The notes below the pieces were generated by a model. The model worked only from the letters and a program-made list of their open reading frames with translations. It was not told the origin of the DNA and searched no databases. 64,000 nt of DNA from NCBI GenBank assembly GCA_024663395.1, contig JANFAH010000022.1:558001-622000 (forward strand), given 5' to 3'. Each line of letters begins with the position of its first letter. Position 1 is the first letter of the stretch. This DNA comes from Pisolithus tinctorius. Taxonomy: Eukaryota > Basidiomycota > Agaricomycetes > Boletales > Pisolithaceae. The translations under genes were made by a program, and so were the position numbers. Positions 21,529 through 31,785 of this stretch are shown piece after piece.

Positions 21529-23049
21529 CACTGTACTTAGGTAGCAAAAAAAAAGAAGACATCAGAGAGCCCCTCTGGCTCGCATTTTATTATCATTCAG
21601 TAAATCATTCAGCAGCTTCGATAGTTGAGACTTTATTAAGGGTCTAACTATCGTCTACTTCGCTTATTCTCATCTATCATTGATCTACTTCACCCCAAGT
21701 CCTCCCTGAGCTCAGTGAAGCTCAGGACATCGAATTAAGTCATCATCCACCCTTCTGTAGGCTGACAGCAGTCTACCCCATCGCTTCCTCTCGCATTCCT
21801 GCTCCTTCTTCGTCAGGAGCACCCCCAACCCTCAGCACTCATCTTTGAGTGTTGTAGTTTGCAAAAAACCCTCCCAAAGAACAGGTTCCACCATCTAGGT
21901 ACTGCATAGGCACACCACCACTCGCTTTCATTGTCTTTTGTGTTGGTTTTGGTTGGTTTCCACCACTGAACCTCACTTTGACTCACAATGTCCCCCCTTC
22001 TCCTCCTCCTCCATCAGAGCCCCGTTCATGAAGTCTTTGTTAACTTTGCTGAGAGGATGGAAGGGTGGGAGATGCGATCGCCTATGCTCCCATTGCCCCA
22101 CAGACCCCCAACGCCCTAGCCCCCTTTGACACCTGACTCATGCCCTTCAATTCTGGAATTAATACTTCCTTGTGTGGAAACACTGTCCATCTGTCATGCC
22201 ATCTTTGGATCTAGAGATGTCTCCGCCGAGATCTGACTTGCATCGCCACCCCCTAATGTGATATCAGTGTGCTTACTCAGTTTCTGACTCCATTTGACTC
22301 ATTCTGTGATATTTTGACTATCCTTGACTCGTTCATTGCCAATCCTTACCAATCCTCTTTGCTTGCTTACTTTTCATTTCTCGCTTACTCATCATGATTA
22401 CTCAGTCCTTACTCATTACTTATCAAGTGTTTGTGCCTTGTTTGTCACAAGCTGTGCTCCCCCCACAGTATATAAACCCCCATGTACTTAGCTACCAACA
22501 ATCAATCAAGAAGTCACTCAGAAGTCAGCTCAGCTCAACATATCTCGTTGTTGACAGTTGAGGCTCATTTGGAAGAGTCTATCTGTCTTCATTTGTATCA
22601 TTGGTAGTTGAGGCTCCATCAAGGGTCTATCTACCTTCATTCATTCATCTGAAGTATCATCTGTGCTCTGTCAGCACACCTGCTTAGTCATCCATTCACT
22701 CCTGTGTAACTTGTCATCGACTTGCACCAGGAGCATATTCTATCAAAAGTCCATTACCCCCAAGTACTTTCGGCTGAACACCTTCACTCTGTTCAGCATC
22801 CCCTTCCCAATCATCGTCCATTTGTCTTCTCCTGCGTAACTTGTCAACGACTTGCACCAGGAGCACCTCCACTTGAAGTCTTCCCCACTTTAGGTTTCTC
22901 TGCCCTCCAGGTTCTGCAGAGGTAAACCACCACTTGCACATATTTGTCTTTTGTGTTGGATTTGTTTGGTTTATACCAGCTTTCCACACTTTGACCCACA
23001 CCGGGGCACATCTTGCTGACCTTCTTTCCATCAACCTTCGCTGTGATGG

Positions 23050-23686
23050 TCAGTGGTTCAGAATTTGTGCACTCACTTGTAGGTGGAACCCGGGGCTGGG
23101 CTGGGACAAGTGGTGCCCTCTTCGGAACTCCTTGCATGCCAAACACATGAGAACTAAGTGATAGAATAAGCCTATGTTTATTGTTACAAATGAAACATAC
23201 AGCAGGTTTGCTAGTGGAAACTCGTTCTCCTTATTGGAGTTATGTCGGGGCACAGATGATGCAGCAGATGTTGAACACTTGGCAGGTGGCACTGATGTCG
23301 ATCGCAAGCAGATAGGCGATGGCTTGGGCATTGGTAGAAACATACCAAATGGCACATCTGCAGCACTCCCACATGGACTTGGAGATCGTGATGCTATGAC
23401 TGGAGTTAGTGTGTGGTGATCTTGTGGCTCGGTCGAGGGCTCGCTACAACATTCAGCTTCAACTAGTGCTCAACTGATGTTAGTGCTGAACATATCAGAA
23501 TAAAGGCACTTACCAGTATCAGGTAACCCGAGGCTTTCTTGTTGCCACAAAGTGCCCAGTTCTTCAACAGCTGGCTGTACAAGTGTATCTGAACCTCGGA
23601 GAGTGATAATTAGTAACAGAATGTAGGAAATCAAGCATTGTACCTTTGGATTGCTTTGTGCATGGGTGTGGATGCGAAAGTGGAGG
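23050..23686 (-). pseudogene. Downstream part of an unrecognised gene split by the gypsy element
   Basis: The minus strand continues the gene at 31786-32789 after the gypsy insertion. Open sequence from 23686 leads to a GTAAGTGCC...ACTAG intron (about 23460-23515), then an open segment containing HHTLTPVIASRSPSPCGSAA and SVPRHNSNKENEF. The coding content is Ser/Pro-rich and unrecognised. It runs down to near the end of LTR copy B. Confidence 0.4.
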
Positions 23687-23691
23687 CATGC

Positions 23692-24404
23692 TGTCAAGTC
23701 CAGGCCTACTCCGACCAACTCCGACGCTATACAAGGTCTAGAGAGTGGTTCGGAAGCAAGTCTGACAGGGAAGAACGAAACTCTGACTAGCGGAGTGGTG
23801 GCAGGAACGAAGTCCACTGAGACAGAGGCGGAGTGGAGTGAGGGCGTTGGGTTTAGCTCATGCACTACCCCCTTGCACGATCTCAGCCCTCGTATTTCAG
23901 AGGGAGAGTACAGATAGAGAGTCGGAGGTAAGTCCGACAGACAGAAGATGGAGTCAGGAGGAGTAGGAACTAAGTTGATATTCATACTGAGGAACAGCAG
24001 AGTACAGTACATGCTTTTATACTGCTACGGAGGTACAGTAACCGGAATCGGAACTGACATACAGAGACTCATAAATTTTCAAGTAAAATTTCCTGGACGA
24101 TGAATGAAGGGTAGATGGAGGACATACGAACGGGTAACACAGAACATCTAGAAAAGGAAACAGCCCAGACGCTGGACCATGTGGTGAGCGCGCTGCGGAG
24201 TACCTGACTGCGAAGGTAGTCACATGACCCCTCAGAGAACGGACCGCCCAGTCCGGTAGGAGAGGACACAAGTCCAACAACAGTTGGAGCGGAGATGGTT
24301 CATAGCCAACAGAAGTTGGGCGGAGTTGGTGCAGAGTGAGTGAATGACCGGCAGAGTAGGGTGCAGAGTGTGTAAGGACTTATAATGAACGCACAGTCGT
24401 GACA
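23692..24404 (-). repeat. 3' LTR of the gypsy element
   Basis: 713 bp. The plus strand reads TGTCAAGTC...CGTGACA. It aligns without any gap to 31068-31780; all differences are CpG versus TpG or CpA. Confidence 0.95.
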
Positions 24405-24416
24405 GTGCCCCCCCCC
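24405..24416 (-). promoter_or_regulatory. Polypurine tract next to the 3' LTR
   Basis: On the minus strand a run of G residues, followed by CAC, directly precedes the 3' LTR start. This is the expected place of the plus-strand primer for reverse transcription. Confidence 0.6.
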
Positions 24417-24598
24417 TAGGGCCTGAACCCCTGAAGGCCACATGTTTGGGACGAGATCAACACGAGTTGATCATTTGAAATTACTTTGATGCCTCGAGGA
24501 CAATGGCTTTAGCCACAGCAGAGCTCCATCGGAGTTCGAAGTACCGCTTAAAAACACGTGTTAGGGTACTGAACCTTCGTATCCCATCCCCCATCATC

Positions 24599-25808
24599 AT
24601 GTCCTCCCAGCTCCAGAGCAAAACCCCCCAGCCAACCCCTGACCATGTCCGCGACTACTCCCAAGTCGCAGATGAAGAACTGGTCGTTCTCACAGACGAC
24701 TCCACCGACACTGAGCGGGAGAAGTCTGCGGAGAAGGCGTGCCGTCGAGAGGAGACCGAGTGGAGAGAGAGAGAACACGAGGCCGAGCGCAAGGCCAAGT
24801 GCGAGGAGGCCAAGAGGCAGAAGGCGGAGGAGGAGAGGTTGGAGGCAGAGCGGAGGAAGAGAGCGGAGGAGGAAGAGGAGGCTCGAAGGAAGAAGGCGGC
24901 AGAGGAGGAGGCAGAGAGGCAGAGGCAGAGGCAGAGGGCCTCTGAGGAGAGGGCTCAGGCCAAGTGGAATGAGGCCGCACAAAGGTGAGTGGTGGAGTAC
25001 TGTGAGTCAGGCGGAGCTGACTTCGCAGTTTTATTTTCTTAGATTATGTGGCGTGGTGTACGATGTCAACACTGCCCAGAGGGTCCCTGGGACCTCCGTG
25101 GTGGTCACCGCGACCAGAAGAGCCCCCTGCACTCGCTGTATAGCGAGTCTGATGGCGGGGCAGTGTGAGCTGGGGCAGGGCAAGACCAGGGCCTGTGTGC
25201 CCTGCCATAACAAAAAGAAGACGTGCAGCTGGATGTGGGAAGAGGCGGCGGTGGGGCCCTTGCGGAAGAGAGCAGGGACGGGGAGCTCCCAAGGAGAGAA
25301 GAAGAAGAGGACGCGAGGGAAGGGAAAGGAGAGAGCGACGGAGATGGAGGAAGTGGATGACAAGCGGGAGGCAGGTGGAGAGGACGAGGAGGAACCAGAG
25401 ATGCCGCTCGAGAGACCCTCGGGGGTCTCCTCCTGGTGGACGGAGTGGGAGTGGGAGCAGCAGCTGCAGGCTGCAGAGAGGTATGCGGCGGCGCATGAAA
25501 AGGCTGCGACAGCCTTCGAGAGGATGGCAGAGGCAGCGGAGCAGACTGCCGACGAGTGGGGGATGTACCGCGCATGGGCGGAGTGGGCGGAGATGAGGAG
25601 GAGGGAAGATGCGCGCAAAGCCAGACTGGCTGAACTCGAGCGCGTGGGAGGAGGTTGGAAAAGGCCTCAGTCAGAGGCGGTGGAGGACCAGCGAGAGGAA
25701 GCGGATGAAGGTGCGGATGGGGACAACGAGGAGGAGGAAGAAGTTGGAGGAGAAAAGGAAGGTGTAGAAGAACAGGAGGGTGGCAGAGAACAAGTGATGG
25801 AAGAGTAA
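24599..25808 (+). CDS. Antisense accessory gene in the gypsy element: Zn-cluster-like, highly charged protein
   Basis: Two exons, 24599-24984 and 25043-25808, joined across a 58-bp GTGAGT...TTAG intron, give 383 residues. An upstream in-frame ATG at 24503 is an alternative start. Residues about 30-125 are a long Glu/Arg/Lys helix, likely coiled coil. Next comes a cysteine cluster C-x2-C-x8-C-x9-C-x2-C-x6-C (25128-25226; CTRC...CVPCHNKKKTC), close to the fungal Zn2Cys6 spacing but with eight residues where six are usual. Then follows a Trp/Ala-rich helical part and an acidic tail. The gene runs opposite to gag-pol and lies between the chromodomain and the 3' LTR. The open frame, clean intron and cysteine spacing argue for a real protein. 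Regulation or DNA binding would be inference. Confidence 0.7.
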
Positions 25809-26006
25809 AGTAGTTTTGTTTTCTTTTTTTTTTTTTTTTTGTCTTTGTTTTTAGTTTGTATATTTTGTATTACTACGAGTTAGACTTGTGACCTTGTTTG
25901 TGACTCTGAGAAGTGAAACGGATAAGTGGAGAAAATTCTAAAGTACTTAAGATAGTTCGGTAAGAGGCGGAGTTGGCCCACGGAGGAAGTCTATGTGGGC
26001 AGAGTA

Positions 26007-29000
26007 CTATGGCGGAGTTTGGTATGGGCCAGGTTTGTGTGGATAGCATTCATGGAAAGCGGATACTATGTCGGAAGCGTGATCCAGCTCAGTTGCAAGC
26101 AACCAAGAGGTTTCTTCGTTGGTGTTCTCGTAACCAGCCCAGCGGACTAGATACAAGAGTTGACAGTGGCGGTGACGGCGGTCCACCTTAGAGTCGAGTA
26201 TCTCTGATACTTCATACTCAAGGTCACCATCGACATCTACTGGCAGAGGTGGAGGTTGTTGCTGGTTTGGGAAAGGGTTGGCCGCTGCGGCTTCCAGTTG
26301 CGAGACGTGGAAGACCGGATGTACCAAGCGCATAGAGTCAGGGAGTTTAAGGGTGACAGAATGCGTACCTGGCCTGGCCAAGATGGTGAATGGGCCTAAG
26401 TACTTTTCGGAGAGTTTTTCTGAAGGACGAGTGGAGCAGAAGTACTTGGCTTTGACATAGGCCTGTTCTCCGACCTTGAACTCAGGCGGAGGTATGCGTT
26501 TAGCATCTGCTGGACCCTGGTAGCACTGTTGAGCAGCGGACATTTCAGAGCGGAGGAAATCATGAAGGGCGGAGAGCTCGACGACATAGTCGTGAGCCCT
26601 TGGAGAGGTGAAGTCCTGGTCAGGGACCACAGACAGGTTTGGATGGTATCCCTTGTTAGCGAAGAAGGGAGAAACTCCAGTTGTCGCACTTGGTGCGTTG
26701 TTGAAAGCGAAGTCCGCTAGAGGTAACAGCTCAGCCCAGTTATCTTGTTGGTAGTTACAGTAGACACGAAGGTACTGTTCGAGAGTCTGGTTCGTTCGCT
26801 CGGTCTGGCCATCGCCTTCTGGGTGATAACCCGAAGTGAAGTGAAGACGCATGTCGAGGGCCTTTCCTAGGGAGCAGAAGAAGTGTGAGACAAACTCAGG
26901 ACCTCTGTCAGAGGTGACATTAGCTGGTACTCCGTGCTTGGAGAAGACATGGGTTAGGAAGAGCTTAGCGAGTTCGGCGGAGGTGACAGAGTCGTGGGTG
27001 GGGATGAACACCGCTTGCTTTGAGAGGCAGTCCACTACCATGAGTATGGCAGAGTAGCCATCGGAGTTGGGGAGGTGTTTGATGAAGTCCATGGAGATGG
27101 AGTTCCAAGGTCTCTCTGGGATGGGGAGTTGCTTCAGTAGACCATAAGGGTGGTGACGTGGAGTTTTGCTCCGTCCACAGGCGGTGCAAGACCTGACATA
27201 TTCTTTCACATCAGAGCGGAGGTTGGGCCACACGTAGTCCCTGCAGACGAGTTCTAGGGTGCGGTTTTGCCTGAAATGGCCTGCTAGAGGATGGTCATGC
27301 TTGAACCGAAGCACTCGAAGGTGGAGGTCATCAATGTCAGGGACAAAGATACGACCGTCAAGGCGGAGTAGACCGTTGGAGTCCAGGGACCACCGAGGCT
27401 TAGTTGGAGTTGGAAGATGGCTGGCGGAGACAGGATCAGATGGTAGGGCGGAGATGATGTCGGAGTGCAAGCACTCAACATCAAAGACCATGGTGGCGCG
27501 GAGCACAGGTGCCATGAGGGTAGTGGTATGGAGGGATGATGCGAGTTGCTCCTGTGTAAACATAGGGCGGAGATTGTGAGGATTTACCTGCGCGTAGTCC
27601 CTATCCCCCCCTTTTGGGTAGACGTCCCAACGTCGAGTAAGCACGTCGGGTTTGGCTCCTAAGTGGCCAGGTCAGAAGTGGATGGAAAGATTAAACTGCG
27701 AAAGGTACTCCGACCAGTGGGCCTGTCGATGAGTGAGAACCTTAGAGGTGGAAAAGTACTCAAGGTTTTTGTGGTCCGTCACCACGTCGACAGGTAAGGC
27801 AGAGCCTTCTAAGTAATGCCGCCAATGGTGGAAGGCCTTGAAGATAGCCAACAGCTCCTTGTCGTGGGTATCATAATTGAGTTCTGGCACGGTCATGGTG
27901 CGGGAGTAGAAAGCGACTGGGCGGAGTTCACCGTCAGAGCAGGTGACCGACAAAATGCCAGCAATGGCATAGTCGGAGGCATCGGTTTCCACTGTAAGCG
28001 GAGTGTCAGGGACCCAATGAGTGAGAATAGGAGCGGAGCTGAAGGCATCCTTCAGGCGGAGGAAAGCGGAGCGGCACTCCTCAGAAAAGTTCCAAGGAGC
28101 ACCCTTTCGTGTGAGGCAAGTGAGTGGAACGACGATGTCAGAGTAGTTATTAATGAATCGTCTGTAGAAATTTGCAAAACCAAGGAAAGACTGGATGTCT
28201 CGCACCTTCCACGGCTCAGGCCAGTCGTGGACTGCCTGAACCTTCTCAGCGGACATGGTGAGACTGGAGGGAGAAAGAACATAACCAAGGTACTCGACGG
28301 AGTCAGAGTGAAACTCGCACTTCTCTGGCTTGGCATAAAGACCATGCTTTCGAAGGTGGCGGAGTACCTCTTTTACATGTTCGCGATGCAACTCCATATC
28401 CTGCAAATAGATTAAGATGTCATCAAGGTATACCACGACACAGACATCAAGCATGTCTGCAAAGATGCTATTGACGAATTGCTGGAAAGCCACAGGCGCG
28501 TTAGTCAGACCGAATGGCATTACCCGCCACTCGTAAGAACCATAACGAGTGCGGAAAGCCGTTTTCCATTCATCTCCGTCTGCGATGCGGACTAGATGAT
28601 AGGCATGGCGGAGGTCGATCTTGGTATAGACTTTAGCGCGGCTTGGTGAGTCAAGTAGGTCGGAGATGAGCGGCAGTGGATAGCGATCTTTTTTCGTGAT
28701 TTTGTTGAGCCCTCGATAGTCTACACAGAGGCGGAGTGAACCGTCCTTCTTCTTTACGAAGAGGACAGGGGCACCATGAGCGGAGGTGGACTGCTTGATG
28801 AAACCGTAGCCAAGATGCTCGTCAATGAAGGTGCGGAGAGCTTCAAGCTCTGGCGGAGAAAGAGAGTAGATTGTACTGATGGGCGGAGTTGCTCCTTCCT
28901 CGAGGTCGATCTTGAGATCGAACGAGCGGTGTGGCAGAAGTTCAGTGGCCTTGTCTTTACTAAAGACATCGGCAAACTCATGATACTCAGAAGGAACCGA

Positions 29001-29726
29001 GGAGAGGTCAGGAGGTGGAGATGAAGCGGAGGACGCACGAAGCTTCACATCATCAGCGGAGAGCTGTAAGCGGAGCTGTCTGGAGCCAGGGAGAGCACAG
29101 GCTCTGACATACGCAGCAGCATTGATGAGTGAGATGAGCGGAGCGGAGCATGGCGAGTCGGTTGGAGTTGCAGACGGAGCTGCAGACGGAGCGGAGGGTG
29201 TCGGATCCAGAGCAGAGGTCGCAGCGGAAGGTGACGAAGGCGCCTGGGGTGTCGGCATTCCCTGTAATGGTGGTTTGAACGATATACTGCCCAGTACCCA
29301 GTCAATCGACGGATTGAAGCGGGTGAGCCAGTTGTGTCCTAATACCAGCGAACAAGAAGAATCCAACGGAGTAACATAAAATGAAGCGGAATTGACATCG
29401 CCGGAAGGAAAGTGGAGGGAAAGATCTACTTCTTGAGAAATGACAGCATTTGTACTACCATCGAACAAGCAGAGTGGAATTGGCAGAGAAACGGAGGAAA
29501 CAGGAATGGCATATTTTTTAATTACAGATGGATCTACGAAGCAATGAGAAGAACCAGAATTGATCAACGCAGAAACAGTATCAACAGAATAATCCAGAAG
29601 AGTTACAGACGGAAGTAAGGAATTGGGACTAGAAAGAGTGGACGCGTTGAGTCGGATGTCCGGTTGCGCACAGTTGGGTTCAATGCTTCCTCCAGGCTGT
29701 GCGAGCTCCCTGGAGGAGTGGACTAA
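26007..29726 (-). pseudogene. pol: gypsy pol: protease, RT, RNase H, integrase, chromodomain; one stop
   Basis: Read in the -1 frame relative to gag from TTA at 29726, about 1239 codons with one in-frame TGA at 27672-27674. Domains in order: retropepsin-like site INSGSSHCF (29540-29567; family DSG is here NSG); RT with YLDDILIY (about 28420); RNase H with ETDASDYAIAG, a DKELLAI block and TDHKNLEY; integrase with an H/H/C/C zinc finger (HDHPLAGH to CTACG) and DDE residues in SMDFIKHLP, TSDRGPEF and GDGQTERTNQ; and a C-terminal chromodomain (YEVSEILDSK to YLVRWAGYENTNEETSW). The stop sits where related proteins have Arg (CGA to TGA), and the Asp-to-Asn change also fits a CpG transition (ATCGAT to ATCAAT). 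Confidence 0.92.
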
Positions 29727-31006
29727 TTTTTTGACTCTGCCTTCTCTGCAGGTGGAGTAGGCGGAGTTTCAGCCGTAGCTGCACGGGCTTTGGCTGCACA
29801 AGAGGTGGACTTGGGGCAGTCCTTGGCAGAGTGGCCAGCCTCGCCACAGAAGAGGCAGAGGTTGTTTTTCATCCTGCGCTGTCATTCAGTGGAGGTGAGT
29901 TTGCCATCTTTACCCAGAAGGTGGGCAATATCGGACTTGGACGCGTCGGACTTGGGCGGATCTTTCTGTTTGCCCTTGCCCTTGGCGTCGGACTTCAGGG
30001 CAGAGGCGGAGGACGACGATTTATTTTTGTTGTCAGAGTTGGAGGACTGCGACTTGTCAGAGGTGGACTTGGTAGTACGTGAGATCTCTGCTTTGCGCTC
30101 CCAGTAGCACGCATCGATGGTTTGGGCGAGTTCGCAGAGTTGTGCGAGGGTAGAAGGCTTACCGACGCGAGCGATCTCGTCTTTGATGTGGTCTGGAAGT
30201 CCGCTATAGAAGTGGTGGCAGAGTGCACCGACACCATAGTCCTTGACCTGTGAAGCCCAGCGATTGAACTCCACGACATATTTGGTAATACGAGAACCAT
30301 CCTTCATGGTAAGGTTCTCGAGTTGTTGGACGGCATCCGCTATAGCATCGTGCGGACCGAAATTAGCTGTGAGCTCTTGTAAGAACTCATGATAGTCATC
30401 CATCCAGAGCGGGCGGTCATAGTTGTCGGGGTTTAGCAAATCTGGCTCGAACCAAGCCAGGGCCATACCCTTAAGATAGGATTGAGCGAAGGTAACTTTC
30501 GCTCTGTCAGAGCGGAATGCACGAGGGCGGTCTTGGAAGTTCAACTCGCATTGTACGAGGAACTCGCGGAGTTTCTTAGGATCGGAGCCATCGAAAGTGT
30601 CAGGCTCGCAGACTTTGGTTTTCGGAGTGGAGTCCCCAGTGTGCGAACTAGACCGCGCAAGTGCATGGACAGCTCTAGCAAGAGCTACGAGGGGATCCTC
30701 TGGCAGCTCAGCCGGGTCTTCGGGGATATCCCCGTCACCGCTGCCCCCGCCATCAGGATCACCATCAGGATAGTCGGGGTCGGGGTCGGGTCCATCATCT
30801 TGGTTACAAGGAGATGGAGTATGGAAGGCTGATGGGTGGAGGTCGGAGCGACCAGCTTGTGAAGCGCTTTTGCCTTCAGCACGAGAGTGGTGTCGAGCGG
30901 AGAAGGACTGGAATTGTTCAACGACGGAAGGGAGTCGACGTGGATTAGCTAGCGCTGCAGCGAGGTTCTCAGCAACCTCTCTCTGGGATTGAGCTCGAGT
31001 TCTCAT
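29723..31006 (-). pseudogene. gag: gypsy gag with zinc knuckle; one stop
   Basis: ATG at 31006. A disordered Asp/Pro-rich N-terminal part, then a capsid-like region (PDTFDGSDPKKLREFL, FAQSYLKGMALAWFEPDL, KDGSRITKYVVEFNRWA, FYSGLPDHIKDEIA), then a Lys/Ser-rich tail. An in-frame TGA at 29882-29884 follows LTSTE. Beyond it the frame continues with QRRMKNNLCLFCGEAGHSAKDC, a CCHC knuckle (C-x2-C-x4-H-x4-C), and ends at TAG 29723-29725. The TGA most likely replaced CGA. Without it gag would be about 427 codons. Confidence 0.88.
29726..29732 (-). promoter_or_regulatory. Candidate -1 frameshift site between gag and pol
   Basis: The minus strand reads A AAA AAT directly followed by the gag stop TAG. 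A -1 slip on this heptamer moves the ribosome into the pol frame (TTA GTC ...), which is open for 684 codons. The heptamer fits the X XXY YYZ rule. I did not identify a downstream pseudoknot. Confidence 0.6.
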
Positions 31007-31067
31007 AATGATGTAAGTTTTTTGGAGGATGGAAAATGAGACCGTACAAGTGCAAGTACGAATATAC

Positions 31068-31780
31068 TGTCAAGTCTGGGCCTACTCCGACCAACTCCGA
31101 CGCTATACAAGGTCTAGAGAGTGGTTCAGAAGCAAGTCCGACAGGGAAGAACGAAACTCTGACTAGCGGAGTGGTGGCAGGAACGAAGTCCGCCGAGACA
31201 GAGGCGGAGCAGAGTGAGGGCATCGGGTTTAGCTCGTGTGCTACCCCCTTGCACAATCTCAGCCCTCGTATTTCAGAGGGAGAGTACAGATAGAGAGTCG
31301 GAGGTAAGTCCGACAGACAGAAGACGGAGTCAGGAGGAGTAGGAACTAAGTTGATATTCGTACTGAGGAACAGCAGAGTACAGTACATGCTTTTATACTG
31401 CTACGGAGGTACAGTAACTGGAATCGGAACTGACATACGGAGACTCATAAATTTTCAAGTAAAATTTCCTGGACGACGAATGAAGGGTAGACGGAGGACA
31501 TATGAACGGGTAACACAGAACATCTAGAAAAGGAAACAGCCCAGACGCTGGACCATGTGGTGAGCGTGCTGCGGAGTACCTGACTGCGAAGGTAGTCACA
31601 TGACCCCTCAGAGAACAGACCGCCCGGTCCGGTAGGAGAGGACACAAGTCCAACAACAGTTGGAGCGGAGATGGTTCATAGCCAACAGAAGTTGGGCGGA
31701 GTTGGTGCGGAGTGAGTGAACGACCGGTGGAGTAGGGTGCGGAGTGTGTAAGGACTTATAACGAATGCACGGTCATGACA
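31068..31780 (-). repeat. 5' LTR of the gypsy element
   Basis: 713 bp, same length as the 3' LTR. The leader that follows it on the minus strand begins GTATATTCGTACTTGC and does not start with TGG, so a standard tRNA 3'-end primer site is not evident. Confidence 0.95.
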
Positions 31781-31785
31781 CATGC

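Larger units (their letters stand above)
20177..21987 (+). mobile_element. Family L LTR-like element, copy C, nested in copy B (TSD ATGT)
   Basis: 1811 bp, from TGTCACACACC to GACTCACA, flanked by ATGT at 20173-20176 and 21988-21991. Both ends and the 4-bp duplication agree with copy A and set the true termini of the family. It lies in the conserved ORF of copy B in the same orientation, so it is the younger insertion. It has its own conserved ORF (20549-21028) and a TATA-like box at 21520-21528. Confidence 0.88.
19334..23000 (+). mobile_element. Family L LTR-like element, copy B, split by nested copy C
   Basis: Starts TGTCACACACC at 19334 and ends GACCCACA at 23000. Without the nested element (20177-21987) and one 4-bp duplication it is 1852 bp, almost the same as copy A (1848 bp). 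A TATA-like box lies near 22469-22476. The flanks do not form a target duplication (GCGC on the left, CCGG on the right). The left flank is integrase pseudogene and the right flank an unrelated gene, so the element may mark a recombination junction or be one LTR of a longer, now rearranged element. Confidence 0.75.
23692..31780 (-). mobile_element. Full-length Ty3/gypsy chromovirus-type LTR retrotransposon (TSD CATGC)
   Basis: An 8089-bp element with two LTRs of exactly 713 bp (23692-24404 and 31068-31780), bounded by the perfect 5-bp repeat CATGC at 23687-23691 and 31781-31785. The coding strand is minus: gag (31006 to 29723), then pol in the -1 frame (29726 to 26007) with protease, RT, RNase H, integrase and chromodomain. 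A further gene, antisense and spliced, lies between pol and the 3' LTR. The LTRs differ at about 33 sites and, by my alignment, every one is a transition at a CpG. The element is inactivated by two nonsense changes and a lost protease Asp. Confidence 0.95.

Noticed and set aside
24548..25618. Minus-strand ORFs opposite the antisense gypsy accessory gene
   Set aside because: They are Leu/Ser/Pro-rich mirror frames of Glu/Arg-rich codons, without motifs or an intron; the plus-strand frame has the cysteine cluster and a good intron.
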